Source: CAVQUE01 sp046290435
GTDB taxonomy: Bacteria; Actinomycetota; Acidimicrobiia; Acidimicrobiales; UBA8592
DNA: 64,000 bases
Reading direction: 5' to 3'
Assembly: GCA_046290435.1 (NCBI GenBank)
Contig: JBKAGO010000067.1
Span: forward strand, 124,001 to 188,000
Shown here: in pieces, positions 1 to 8,375 of the stretch
Position numbering within the stretch: the first letter of the stretch is position 1
Layout of the letters: every line of letters begins with the position of its first letter
Program-made: the position numbers and the translations under genes
The notes under the pieces: generated by a model
Database searches by the model: none
What the model was told of the DNA's origin: nothing
What the model saw: the letters and a program-made list of their open reading frames with translations, nothing else

Positions 1-160
1 CCGAAAACTGCTGCCCTGGCAACGCTTCTCGGCGCCAGAACCATGACCCCATCGGACTGGCGCCGAAAACTGCTGCCCTGGCAACGCTTCTCGGCGCCAG
101 AACCATGACGCCATCGGACTGGCGCCGAAACTCGTCGCCCTGACCACCATTTTCGGCGCC
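1..160. repeat. Three tandem copies of a 40-bp palindromic intergenic element (62-bp period)
   Basis: Copies occupy 1-36 (cut by the window edge), 59-98 and 121-160. Each starts GGCGCCGAAA and ends TTCTCGGCGCC or TTTTCGGCGCC, so the ends form inverted arms, and the centre (TGCC-CT-GGCA) is itself a small inverted repeat. Complete copies are exactly 40 bp and are separated by 22-bp linkers beginning AGAACCATGAC, giving a 62-bp period. Five more copies lie at 840, 902, 13533, 18194 and 18256. No coding role is apparent. The arrangement resembles a REP/REPIN-type dispersed palindrome, but the family is not one I recognise. Confidence 0.9.
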
Positions 161-173
161 GGTTCGAGTGGGG

Positions 174-179
174 CAGACT
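174..179 (+). promoter_or_regulatory. Possible -10 box (CAGACT) for the YhhN gene
   Basis: CAGACT lies 6 nt before the ATG at 186, similar to the TANNNT-plus-6-to-8-nt arrangement seen before several other genes here. No Shine-Dalgarno is visible. It supports choosing ATG 186 over the GTG at 168. Confidence 0.3.
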
Positions 180-185
180 CACCCG

Positions 186-821
186 ATGACGACGGCGGCG
201 GTGATCGCACTGGTGGTGGCGGGAGTGTTCGCCGGTGCCAACTGGTGGAGCCGGTGGTCCGGCGACCGCCGCGTCGAGCTCGTCACCAAGCCGGCGACGC
301 TCGTCGCGCTGATCGGCGTCGCGTTGCTGATCGACCCCGTCGAACCCACGGTGCGAGCCTGGTTCGTCGCCGCGCTCGTGCTGTCGCTGGCCGGCGATGT
401 GTTCCTGCTGGGCGACGACCGGTGGTTCGTGGCGGGGCTGGCGTCGTTCCTGGCCGGCCACCTCGCCTACATTGCCGGCTTCGTCGCCGCCCCGACGTGG
501 CGGTGGTGGGCTGCCGGCATCGCGCTCGTGCCGGTCGCAGTCGTCGTCGCCACCGCCGGCCGACGCATCGTCGACGGCGCACGCTCGACCGACGCCCGTC
601 TCGTCGGGCCCGTCGTCGCCTACCTCACCGTCATCTCGGCGATGCTGGTCGCCGCAGCTGCGGCAGGCAACGGCTGGGCCGTCATCGGTGCAGCGCTGTT
701 CGTCGTGTCGGACACGATCCTGGGCTGGAATCGGTTCGTCCGCTCGAGCCCTGCGCTGGCCCCGGCGATCATGATCACCTACCACCTCGCCCAAGCCGCC
801 CTGGTGGTGTCGCTGGCGTGA
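186..821 (+). CDS. YhhN-family membrane protein (lysoplasmalogenase-like)
   Basis: A 211-residue integral membrane protein with about seven or eight hydrophobic segments spread over its whole length. The family includes eukaryotic TMEM86 and bacterial YhhN proteins that cleave the vinyl-ether bond of lysoplasmalogens; the segment LVTKPATLVALI followed by AGDVFLLGDDRWFVAGL and FLAGHLAYIAGF is typical of it. Length matches the family norm. A GTG at 168 in the same frame would add six residues, but ATG 186 is preferred because a -10-like CAGACT sits 6 nt upstream. The gene stands alone between two clusters of 40-bp palindromes. The enzymatic assignment is by family only; many bacterial members are uncharacterised. 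Confidence 0.85.
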   Translation: MTTAAVIALVVAGVFAGANWWSRWSGDRRVELVTKPATLVALIGVALLIDPVEPTVRAWFVAALVLSLAGDVFLLGDDRWFVAGLASFLAGHLAYIAGFVAAPTWRWWAAGIALVPVAVVVATAGRRIVDGARSTDARLVGPVVAYLTVISAMLVAAAAAGNGWAVIGAALFVVSDTILGWNRFVRSSPALAPAIMITYHLAQAALVVSLA

Positions 822-839
822 CCCCGGCGCCACCGAACC

Positions 840-941
840 GGCGCCGAAACTCGCTGCCCTGGCAACCATTTTCGGCGCCAGAACCATGACGCCATCGGAC
901 CGGCGCCGAAAACTGCTGCTCTGGCAACCGTTTTCGGCGCC
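840..941. repeat. Two tandem copies of the 40-bp palindromic element
   Basis: Copies at 840-879 and 902-941, again 62 bp apart with a 22-bp linker. The copy at 902 has perfect 12-bp arms (GGCGCCGAAAAC and GTTTTCGGCGCC). They lie between the YhhN and MFS genes. A further GGCGCC occurs just upstream at about 825. Confidence 0.9.
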
Positions 942-984
942 AGAACCCATGGGCCCGCAGGCCATGACCCCTGGTGGGCACCGG

Positions 985-990
985 TAGCGT
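985..990 (+). promoter_or_regulatory. TANNNT -10 box for a probably leaderless MFS gene
   Basis: TAGCGT ends 8 nt before the ATG at 999 and no purine-rich ribosome site lies between. This fits a promoter whose transcript starts at the start codon, as is common in actinobacteria. Confidence 0.45.
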
Positions 991-998
991 CGCAAGCG

Positions 999-2180
999 AT
1001 GTCCCGCCGGCCGCCACTTCCGCTGATCTTCGCCGTCACCGTCACCGGCATCATGGCGAATTCCCTCGTCTCGCCGGCGTTGCCCGACATCCTCGACGAG
1101 TTCGGGCGAAGCGACGCCGCGTCGGGCGTGCTCGTCGCCTCGGGCTCGCTGCCCGGCATCATCGTCGCCCCCCTCGTCGGCGTCGCCGCCGATCGCCTCG
1201 GTCGCAAGACGGTGCTCGTGCCGTGCCTGCTGATCTTCGGCATCTTCGGGCTCGCCGGCGCCTTCGCCCCGACCTTCGAGCTGCTCGTCCTCAGCCGCCT
1301 CCTGTTGGGCTTCGGCTCGGCCGGGCTCATCAACCTCGCCGTCGTGATGATCGGCGACAACTGGAGCGGCGCCGACCGGACACGGATGATCGGACGCAAC
1401 TCGGCCGTCCTCACCACCGGACTGGCCACCATGCCCTTGATCTCGGGCGTCGTCACCGAGCTCACCAGCTGGCGGGTCGCATTCGGCCTCTACGGCCTGG
1501 GCATCGCCACCGCCGCAGCCGTCATGGTCCTGCTGGACAACCACAAGCCCGCCCAGGCCACCGACCTGCGCGGCCAGCTGCGCGACTCGGTCGAGCTGCT
1601 GAAGACCCCTGTGCTGCGGACCACCCTGTTCAGCGGAACGGCGATCTTCGCCATCATCTTCGGGGTGTTCCTGACCGCCTTTCCGCTGCATCTCGAGCAG
1701 CGGTTCGGCCTCTCGGCCGGCTGGCGGGGCGCCGTGCTGGCGGTTCCCGCGTTGAGCTCGACGCTGGTGGCGATGAACATCGCGGGCCTGCGCAGCAGGC
1801 TCGGGCTCCGAGGTCTCCTCGTCGCCGGCTCCGCCCTGTTCGCCGCCTCCTTCGTCGCCATGGGCACCACGCCCGTGCTCGCCCTCGCCGTCATCGCCGC
1901 CTTCGCCTACGGCCTGGGCGAAGGGGCACTCATCCCGACCCTCCAAGATGTCGCCGCGTCGGTACCACCGGACCATCTCCGCGGCGGCGCACTGGCCGCC
2001 TGGGTTGGCGCCGCCCGCCTCGGCCAGAGCTCCGGACCGCTGCTGGCGACACCGTTGATCGCCGTCGGCGGTACCGGTGCGACGATCATCTTCGGAGGCA
2101 CCGCCGCCGCCGGCATCCTGGCCGTCAAGCTCTGGGGACCCCTCGACGACCGCCGCCTCGAAGCTGCCCGGTCGGCCTGA
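999..2180 (+). CDS. MFS transporter, 12-TM drug/metabolite efflux type
   Basis: A 393-residue major facilitator protein with about 12 hydrophobic segments and short loops. The segment after TM2 carries the family loop motif as GVAADRLGRKTVL (G-x-x-x-D-R-x-G-R-[KR]), and SPALPDILDEFG near the N-terminus is typical of DHA1-like exporters. No substrate can be read from sequence. The ATG at 999 is preceded 8 nt upstream by TAGCGT and by no Shine-Dalgarno, suggesting a leaderless message. It stands alone between palindromic repeats and a tRNA-Ser gene. MFS assignment is secure; drug efflux is a guess from similarity to DHA1 proteins. Confidence 0.88.
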   Translation: MSRRPPLPLIFAVTVTGIMANSLVSPALPDILDEFGRSDAASGVLVASGSLPGIIVAPLVGVAADRLGRKTVLVPCLLIFGIFGLAGAFAPTFELLVLSRLLLGFGSAGLINLAVVMIGDNWSGADRTRMIGRNSAVLTTGLATMPLISGVVTELTSWRVAFGLYGLGIATAAAVMVLLDNHKPAQATDLRGQLRDSVELLKTPVLRTTLFSGTAIFAIIFGVFLTAFPLHLEQRFGLSAGWRGAVLAVPALSSTLVAMNIAGLRSRLGLRGLLVAGSALFAASFVAMGTTPVLALAVIAAFAYGLGEGALIPTLQDVAASVPPDHLRGGALAAWVGAARLGQSSGPLLATPLIAVGGTGATIIFGGTAAAGILAVKLWGPLDDRRLEAARSA

Positions 2181-2406
2181 GCCGCACAGGCGGCGAGGTG
2201 CCGGCATCGGGATCGAGATGCCGCGGCGTCATCCGGAAATCGCTCGAAGGATCGAGATCGCGCCGCTCCGTGCATGGAGGCTGTGGGCCAGAGCACTCAA
2301 CGGCGGGCACTGCCGCCGCTCCGGCTCGCTCTCGCAGAGCCGAACGGTCACCGCAGCACGGAGAGACACCACCTGGTCTCGGATCGTGTCGACCCGAGAC
2401 TCGCAG

Positions 2407-2497
2407 CGGAGAGAGAGGGATTTGAACCCTCGAACGAGGTTACCCCCGTTACTTCCTTAGCAGGGAAGCGCCTTCAACCTGACTCGGCCATCTCTCC
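2407..2497 (-). tRNA. tRNA-Ser (anticodon GCU)
   Basis: On the minus strand the gene begins GGAGAGATGGCCGAGT and has a 7-bp acceptor (GGAGAGA/TCTCTCC). The anticodon stem CTTCC/GGAAG encloses loop CTGCTAA, giving anticodon GCU. A long variable arm and discriminator G are typical of tRNA-Ser. CCA is not encoded. It reads AGC/AGU codons. Confidence 0.95.
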
Positions 2498-2641
2498 AGG
2501 ACTCTGCAGGCTACTGCGCCACGGACCGAGGAACCACCGCGACGCTGCAACGACCTGGGCGGCTGTCGGCGACCCGGCGTGCCCACCACCCCCCCGACAG
2601 GCGTGGGCACACCGACTGCGAGCGCTACCGTGATCGGACCG

Positions 2642-2728
2642 GGAGGGATGGCAGAGCGGACGAATGCGACGGTCTTGAAAACCGTTGGGCCCTCACGGGT
2701 CCCGGGGGTTCGAATCCCCCTCCCTCCG
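2642..2728 (+). tRNA. tRNA-Ser (anticodon UGA)
   Basis: Acceptor GGAGGGA/TCCCTCC, anticodon stem ACGGT/ACCGT around loop CTTGAAA (anticodon UGA), a long variable arm (class II tRNA), a T-arm with GGTTCGAATCC, and discriminator G. CCA is not encoded. It is divergent from the tRNA-Ser(GCU) gene 145 bp to the left. Confidence 0.95.
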
Positions 2729-2815
2729 CGCTATCGATGGCTCTTCGGCCCGAGCGACGGATCCCGATCGAGGCCCGGGCTACGCTGCCCGGTGCCCGTC
2801 TGGTGAGGCCCGATC

Positions 2816-3688
2816 GTGAGGTCCGCAATGCCCCCCGCTGTTCCGCGCCAGCGATCCCTTCGACCGCCGGGAGGCAGCGGATCGACGTCCTCGCGCCGGT
2901 GGCTGCGGGTCCTGCGCCTTCGGCATCTCGCACTCGTCGTCGGCTTGATCTTGCTCTCGGCCTGCGGGGGCAACGACGAGGCCACAGCTCCTGACGACGC
3001 GAGCCGTTCGTTGTACGTGCTCGGCGACTCCTGGGCGGAGCTCATGCACGACCAGGTCCAGGTCGAGCTCGACGACCGTGGCTTCGACGGCGTGGCGCTG
3101 CGACGGTTCGGGGCGGGTGGGTCGACGATGAGCGAGTGGGCCGATGCCGACGGAGAGCTGATGAGCGCCGTGACCGGCACCCTCATCGACGACCCGACGC
3201 CAGAGCCGGTCGTCCTGATGACCCTCGGCGGCAACGATCTACTCAACGCTGGGGCGACGCCGGAGTCCGTGGAGCGCGACTTCCGCGACGTCGTCGCTGC
3301 CCTCACCAACGCCCGCCCCGACGTCGTCGTGGTCTTGGGCAGCTACGACATCCTCAACCCGGCCATCGCCCGAGAAGAGTGCGACGAACTCTTCGAGGTC
3401 ACGCTCGGCGTCACCGACGTCGCAGACATCACGCGGATCTTCCGCGAGCAGTGGGCGGCGCTCGAGTCGTCGGAGGCGGCGGCGTCCGCTGCCGTCGTCA
3501 CGGTCGATGCCTATGGAACGTTGCAAGGGAGCCCGGGCGACCCCGACGTGTCGTCACCCAGTCCCACGGAGTTCCTGCTGGACTGCATCCACCTCAACGA
3601 CGACGGCGAGGACGTGTACCTGGACGAGGTCTTCGACCAGGCCATCACGTCTGCGCTGTGCCGGACCGAGGAAGCCACCGCCTGCTGA
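2816..3688 (+). CDS. SGNH-hydrolase-family lipoprotein
   Basis: A 290-residue secreted protein. A basic N-terminus is followed by a hydrophobic stretch ending in lipobox LLSAC, with lipidated Cys at about residue 50. The mature part has SGNH/GDSL blocks in order: GDSW (nucleophile Ser about 72), GGND (Gly and Asn of the oxyanion hole) and a C-terminal D-x-x-H (DCIHL). Such proteins are esterases, lipases or acyl-hydrolases on cell-surface substrates; the substrate is unknown. The GTG at 2816 gives a long n-region; an in-frame ATG at 2828 is an alternative. It lies alone downstream of tRNA-Ser(UGA). Confidence 0.8.
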   Translation: MRSAMPPAVPRQRSLRPPGGSGSTSSRRWLRVLRLRHLALVVGLILLSACGGNDEATAPDDASRSLYVLGDSWAELMHDQVQVELDDRGFDGVALRRFGAGGSTMSEWADADGELMSAVTGTLIDDPTPEPVVLMTLGGNDLLNAGATPESVERDFRDVVAALTNARPDVVVVLGSYDILNPAIAREECDELFEVTLGVTDVADITRIFREQWAALESSEAAASAAVVTVDAYGTLQGSPGDPDVSSPSPTEFLLDCIHLNDDGEDVYLDEVFDQAITSALCRTEEATAC

Positions 3689-3860
3689 TGACGCCCGGGC
3701 CTGGCGCATTCGTCGGACCACCCGACCCGAGGCCGACTCGACGCTGTGGCCAGGGAGCCCGACGCCAGGGCCCGATCGGTCTATCGGTCTATCGGTCGCC
3801 CCTCGGAGGTCTCTGCAGCGGTGAGGCGTCAGCCCGTCCTCGATCGGTTAGGAAGATGCC

Positions 3861-4133
3861 ATGGGATTCTTCGCGTGGATCGCCGTCGGGTTCATCGCCG
3901 GGCTCGTCGCCCGCATCATCGTGCGGCCCGATCGACGGCTGGGGTGTCTCGGCACCATCGCGGTCGGTCTGGCGGGTTCGCTCATCGGAGGCACCCTGGC
4001 GAATGTCGTGGCCGGCGACGGCTTCGAGTTCGCAGCCAGCGGGATCATCGGCAGTATCGTCGGGGCAATCTTCATCCTGGCCCTGGCACGATTGCGCAAC
4101 CCGCCACCACCACAGAGCATCGACCGGTTCTGA
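3861..4133 (+). CDS. GlsB/YeaQ/YmgE-family small membrane protein
   Basis: A 90-residue protein with three hydrophobic segments and glycine-rich turns (IAGLVARIIV, GLAGSLIGGTLANVV, GIIGSIVGAIFILALARL), the pattern of the 'transglycosylase-associated' stress membrane family. AGGAAG lies 6 nt before the ATG as a Shine-Dalgarno. Function is not established for the family, which often rises in stress and stationary phase. The following 240 bp before the next gene hold no recognisable feature. Confidence 0.82.
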   Translation: MGFFAWIAVGFIAGLVARIIVRPDRRLGCLGTIAVGLAGSLIGGTLANVVAGDGFEFAASGIIGSIVGAIFILALARLRNPPPPQSIDRF

Positions 4134-4372
4134 ACCAGGGCGTCGGTACGAATCGATGAACGACCTGGCATGAATCATCGTGGCCACATCTGCCCATGGC
4201 TTGACGTGGTCGAACAACAAACGGTCGTGCCGATGCGTACGGCGCTGTGACGAACCCATCGCCGAAGACGCATCGTCGAAATTCGTACCGACGGCAACGC
4301 CCTACCCACCAAATGGCGCGTTGAAACAATCCCCTTCGGTCTCCGCCGAGACCGGAATGGTTTTCTACAAGA

Positions 4373-4963
4373 TCAGGCTCGCTGCCAGACCTTGGGGGCA
4401 CGCCCACGGGAGCCGGTGGCATGCTTTGCGATGACTGCGGTATCGGTGACCTCGGTGACCTCGCTCGACGGCATCAGCTCGATCGCCTTGCGCGTCGTGG
4501 CAGGTGACCCGCCGAGTGCGTCCTGCAACTCGGCAATGGTGAACGTCGAACCCTTCGACATCGACCGCATGTGGTCTTGAATGACTTCGACATTCACACG
4601 CTTGGACCGACTCGCCCGAGCCGGGGCCGACGAGCGCCGTCCGGCACTGCCGCGCAACAGACCGGCGCGGCGCAACACGTCGCTGGGAACACCCATGTCC
4701 TCGAAGGCGGCAACGGGAATCTCGCGCTCCTGGGCATAGGCGCGGGCCTGGCCGACGAACGCGGCTTCGAGCTCGGAACCGTCGGCCTGCTTGGCCTTGG
4801 TCAGCGCGGCTCGCGCTTCGAGCTCGGCCAGACGATCGCCCGAGGCCTCGGCCTCGCCGATGGCGGCTTCGGCCGCAGCGATGGCATCCTGGTCGATCGC
4901 CGACTGCGGGTTGGCGATGAAATCGAGATAGCGGCGGACGGCTTCTTGGGCGGAATTCGACAT
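4373..4963 (-). CDS. Conserved hypothetical protein, helical, downstream of the dynamin operon
   Basis: A 196-residue soluble protein I cannot assign to a named family. The first 75 residues are Ala/Glu-rich helix (possible coiled coil), the middle is basic and Ser/Arg-rich (about 110-125), and the last 70 residues look like a winged-helix-type segment (FTIAELQDALGGSPATTRKAIELM). It ends in a basic tail (GSRGRAPKVWQRA). The ATG at 4963 is chosen because TAACGT lies 7 nt upstream and the upstream reading frame lacks protein-like composition. It follows the dynamin-like genes after a 107-bp gap and so may have its own promoter. DNA binding is an inference from the C-terminal pattern. Confidence 0.7.
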   Translation of the reverse strand: MSNSAQEAVRRYLDFIANPQSAIDQDAIAAAEAAIGEAEASGDRLAELEARAALTKAKQADGSELEAAFVGQARAYAQEREIPVAAFEDMGVPSDVLRRAGLLRGSAGRRSSAPARASRSKRVNVEVIQDHMRSMSKGSTFTIAELQDALGGSPATTRKAIELMPSSEVTEVTDTAVIAKHATGSRGRAPKVWQRA

Positions 4964-4970
4964 GTGCCCG

Positions 4971-4976
4971 ACGTTA
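4971..4976 (-). promoter_or_regulatory. TANNNT -10 box upstream of the gene starting at 4963
   Basis: On the minus strand TAACGT lies 7 nt before the ATG, with TTGCAA 19 nt further upstream as a weak -35. No Shine-Dalgarno intervenes, so a leaderless start is likely. Confidence 0.4.
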
Positions 4977-5070
4977 GCAGCAGAAGGGGCACGACTTGCA
5001 AATGAGCGAGCCCCGGAACAGTCTCGGAGCAAAGCGCCAAACGGAGCCGAGTGGCCGATTGTGACCGATC

Positions 5071-6540
5071 TCAGTGGGCCAGCTCGACGAAGATGCGCTC
5101 GACACTGCCGACCGCGATCTCGAGCGCTTCTTTCTGATGACGGGTCGTGAGGGGATGCTCCATCTGCGTGCGCCATTCCTGCATCGTCGCAACAGCCCGG
5201 GCCCGCACCTCGTCGATACCGGTATCGGCATGCAAGCCGAGGCGCGCCTGCGGTGTCGTGCCGAGCGACCCGACAACCCGCTCCATTCGGTCGGCGAGCG
5301 CATCATCGAAACCCAACGATGCGCTTCGGAGATGATTCAGGAGCCGCAATTCGGCGATCTCGTGCGCATTTGCGAGCACCCGTTCGAGTTCGTCGGCGAG
5401 CTGCCCCTGCGCTTCGGGCGTGCGCACCACGATGCTGTGCAACGCCAACAGCGCGACCCGCGCCTTCAGCACTGACCGGCGCTGACGGAAGACGGTGTCC
5501 AGCAACGCTCGCAGGTGATCGACACCACTGTGGAGCGACAGCTGCGCCGCCAGCGCCCCAGCAGTGTCGGCCTGCCCCGCTCGGATGAGCGCGACCGACA
5601 GCCGCAGCCCGAACAGGCCGAACCGGCCGAGCAGGTGCTCGCGATCCATCGGAATCAGCCCGAATGCCTCGGGCGTCTGAGCGAAGCGATCGACGGACAA
5701 CAACAAGGCCTCGGCCTCCTCCACCGGCGCATCGGCCAGCGTGCGCAATGCGCGGTATTCGTCCTCGCGCAACGTCGCAGCAGCCTCGGCGATCAAACCG
5801 GCGACGGGAAGGACCGTCTGACAGAGTCGGCGTATCGATGGATCGGCGCGGTAGCGGGCCGCGATCTTCGATGCCGACACCATCGCGTCGACGCGACCGA
5901 CGCCGATCTCGTCGGCGCGCGACAAGATGCCGATCGTGTTGACCGGCGAGGGCTGGCTGGCCGACTGATCGTGGAACGCCTCGAGGAACCGGTGGTCCGA
6001 CGCGTGGAGGTGCCGCATCAGGTAGATGACGGCGTCGGCGTCGGTTTCGCGTTCGTCGTCGGGAGCCAGGAAGCGCATCGCCCGCTCGGAGATGTCCTCG
6101 GAGAGCGACGCGATACCGGGAGTGTCGATGAGGGTCATCTCGGCCAACGTCGACGACGGCCAGTCGATCACGAGGCGATCGATGTCTGCCGGGTCGCGGC
6201 CGGCGAGGTCGATCGACAAACCACCGTCGGCCCGGGAGAAGGGCGTCGGCACGGGTGCACCCGCCAGCGGATGGATCGTCACCCCGTACCCCAGACCGTT
6301 CTGGTACCACGAGACGATGCGGGTGCACTCGCCCGCATCGGTTGGGGCCAACTGCTCGCCGACGAGCGCATTGAGCAACGTCGACTTGCCGGCCTTGACC
6401 TTGCCGGCGAACGCGACCCGCAGGGGGCCGTCCAGCCGGGCGCGGATGCGGGCCAGCGCCGCAGCGGTATCGGGATCGGAACAGGTTCTGTCCGCGAGAT
6501 CGAGCAGGGAGCGAACCTCGCCGATGAGCCGCTCGCTCAT
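5071..6540 (-). CDS. Dynamin-like GTPase, IniC-like
   Basis: A 489-residue large GTPase. The P-loop GKVKAGKST lies near residue 46, the G2-like Thr in ECTRIVSWYQ, the G3 motif DTPG near residue 139, and a G4-like SRAD replaces T/NKxD near residue 208; the rest is helical. Size and order match mycobacterial IniC (about 490 residues), a bacterial dynamin-like protein acting with IniA on the membrane. Its ATG overlaps the stop of the upstream GTPase by 4 bp (ATGA), so the two are translationally coupled. Membrane remodelling or envelope-stress protection is inferred from the mycobacterial iniBAC operon. Confidence 0.8.
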   Translation of the reverse strand: MSERLIGEVRSLLDLADRTCSDPDTAAALARIRARLDGPLRVAFAGKVKAGKSTLLNALVGEQLAPTDAGECTRIVSWYQNGLGYGVTIHPLAGAPVPTPFSRADGGLSIDLAGRDPADIDRLVIDWPSSTLAEMTLIDTPGIASLSEDISERAMRFLAPDDERETDADAVIYLMRHLHASDHRFLEAFHDQSASQPSPVNTIGILSRADEIGVGRVDAMVSASKIAARYRADPSIRRLCQTVLPVAGLIAEAAATLREDEYRALRTLADAPVEEAEALLLSVDRFAQTPEAFGLIPMDREHLLGRFGLFGLRLSVALIRAGQADTAGALAAQLSLHSGVDHLRALLDTVFRQRRSVLKARVALLALHSIVVRTPEAQGQLADELERVLANAHEIAELRLLNHLRSASLGFDDALADRMERVVGSLGTTPQARLGLHADTGIDEVRARAVATMQEWRTQMEHPLTTRHQKEALEIAVGSVERIFVELAH

Positions 6541-8375
6541 CGTGGGCTCTCGCGCCGGGCGTCTGCCAGAGTCCGGCAGCGATCATCGAGTTGGCGGACG
6601 AGGCGGATCTCCTCGTCGAGCTCGCGGATGCGGGCCGTGCGTGTCGCTTCGTCGGCCTTGACGGCCGCCTGGGCTGCCGTGACCGCCTCGCCTGTCGACC
6701 GGGCGAGCTCCTCGGCCCGGGCCGTGAACAGGTCGCGCAGCTCTCGCTGCACCTCGCGCAGGGTGTCGCGGCTGTCCTTGGTGACCTGGAACGAGACCTC
6801 GTCGACGTACTTTCTCACTGCCTGCTTGGCCTGCTGGCGGCGAGCGGTCAGCTGACGTTCGCGGTCGTCGCGCAACGCCTTGCGACCCATGAGCACACCG
6901 GCGACCAGACCCAAGGGTGCTGCGACCACGGCGAGCGGAGCGAGGAAGGTGCCCGCCAACGACACCATCAGCGGACCCGAATAGCCGCCACGCAGGGCCG
7001 TGAATCCCTGGCTCAGCGCCCCGGCGGTGTTCATCTCGGGCGCGTTCTGGATGGCGATGCCCTCGAGCGCCTCGGTGGGAGCCGCCACCTTGACCGACCC
7101 GACGAGTTCCTGCTCGGCATCGGAGAAGTGCCGCTCGACCTCGGCCACCAGCTCGTCGACGCGTCGCGACAACAACGAGAAGTTCTCGACGACGTGGGTG
7201 GTCATCCGGGCGTAGAGATCCGCCTCGAACTCCGGCCAGACCTCGCCGGGATCGGCCTCGTCGAGCGCGGCGTCGGCATCGGCCAGCGTCCGGCGGGTCC
7301 GGGCCCGCAAGTCGTGGTCGACCGCCGAATTGAGATCGGCGACGCCATCGTTGAGGGTCACCTGCCAGCGGGCGGCCCGACCCTTCAGCTCGTCGGCACG
7401 GCGGCGCGCCTCGGTGAGCTCGTCGACGAGACCACTCGCAGCGGCCGGGTCGACCAACACGCTGCGCTCGGACTGGCGCGGCCCGAGCAGCTGATCGAGC
7501 GTCGATCGGACATCGTGCAACGCCGCGGCGGCGACCACCCGCTCGGCGGGTCCGATGACCTGGCGTTGCAGCGTGGAGATCAACGCCGGGAAGCCGGACT
7601 CCTGGAGCAGGGACCGATCGTTGCGTGCCCGTGCGATGTGATGGATGCTCGACGAGATCTCGACCAGCGCTCCGTCGAGCCCCGCACGCTGGAGATGACC
7701 GGTCGAGATCTCGAGGATCCGGCGCCACTCCGGGTACAGATCGATCTTGCTCAACACGTGCAGCACCGTGGGGCACAGCTCGTGGGCATGACGCAGGAAC
7801 GCCAGCTCCGGTGCCGTCATCTCCTGGCTGGCATCGGTGACGAACACGACGGCGTCGGCGTCGGTCATGGCCGCGATGGTGACGGCCCCGTGGGCGGATT
7901 CGAGACCACCGACGCCAGGCGTGTCCACCAAGACGACGCCACCGGCGAGGATCGGTGCCGGACACCCGAGCTCCACGTGGACGAGGCTCTTGGCGTTCGC
8001 AGGATTGCCCGCCTCGGACACGAAGAGCGCGATGTCGACCGGGTCGATGGTCTCGCCGACCAGCTCGATGCCATCGTCGCCGCGCCGGTATGCCACCGCC
8101 GTGCGGTCCCGGGCGTGGGACACGACCGTCGGCACCGCCGTGGCGACGTCGTCGTCGACCGGGCACACATCGTGGCCGAGCAACTCGTTGACGAGCGTGC
8201 TCTTGCCCTGCTTGAACTCGCCGACGACCAGGATCCGCACGCCCGGCTGGGCGAGCCGCGACGTCGTCGCAGCCATGCGGGCTGCGAGGTCTTCACGCCC
8301 CAGATGGGCGCTCAGGCGCCGCGTGCGGTCGACGAGTTCGGCAACAGGTTCCGAAGCAGGATCAGGCGGATTCAC
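6537..8375 (-). CDS. Dynamin-like GTPase, IniA-like, membrane-associated
   Basis: A 612-residue dynamin-family GTPase: P-loop GEFKQGKST near residue 53, G3 DTPGVGG near 150, G4 SKID near 213. A hydrophobic segment at about 455-490 (LAGTFLAPLAVVAAPLGLVAGVLMG) is the likely membrane paddle, followed by a charged coiled coil to the end. Length resembles mycobacterial IniA (about 640), which binds and fuses membranes. It overlaps the upstream IniB-like gene and the downstream IniC-like gene by 4 bp each (ATGA), so the three form one translationally coupled operon. Confidence 0.82.
   Translation of the reverse strand: MNPPDPASEPVAELVDRTRRLSAHLGREDLAARMAATTSRLAQPGVRILVVGEFKQGKSTLVNELLGHDVCPVDDDVATAVPTVVSHARDRTAVAYRRGDDGIELVGETIDPVDIALFVSEAGNPANAKSLVHVELGCPAPILAGGVVLVDTPGVGGLESAHGAVTIAAMTDADAVVFVTDASQEMTAPELAFLRHAHELCPTVLHVLSKIDLYPEWRRILEISTGHLQRAGLDGALVEISSSIHHIARARNDRSLLQESGFPALISTLQRQVIGPAERVVAAAALHDVRSTLDQLLGPRQSERSVLVDPAAASGLVDELTEARRRADELKGRAARWQVTLNDGVADLNSAVDHDLRARTRRTLADADAALDEADPGEVWPEFEADLYARMTTHVVENFSLLSRRVDELVAEVERHFSDAEQELVGSVKVAAPTEALEGIAIQNAPEMNTAGALSQGFTALRGGYSGPLMVSLAGTFLAPLAVVAAPLGLVAGVLMGRKALRDDRERQLTARRQQAKQAVRKYVDEVSFQVTKDSRDTLREVQRELRDLFTARAEELARSTGEAVTAAQAAVKADEATRTARIRELDEEIRLVRQLDDRCRTLADARRESPR

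Noticed and set aside
1..160. CRISPR-like array of repeats and spacers
   Set aside because: The 22-bp intervals between the 40-bp units are conserved rather than unique, units vary internally, only two or three occur per site, and no cas gene is in the window.
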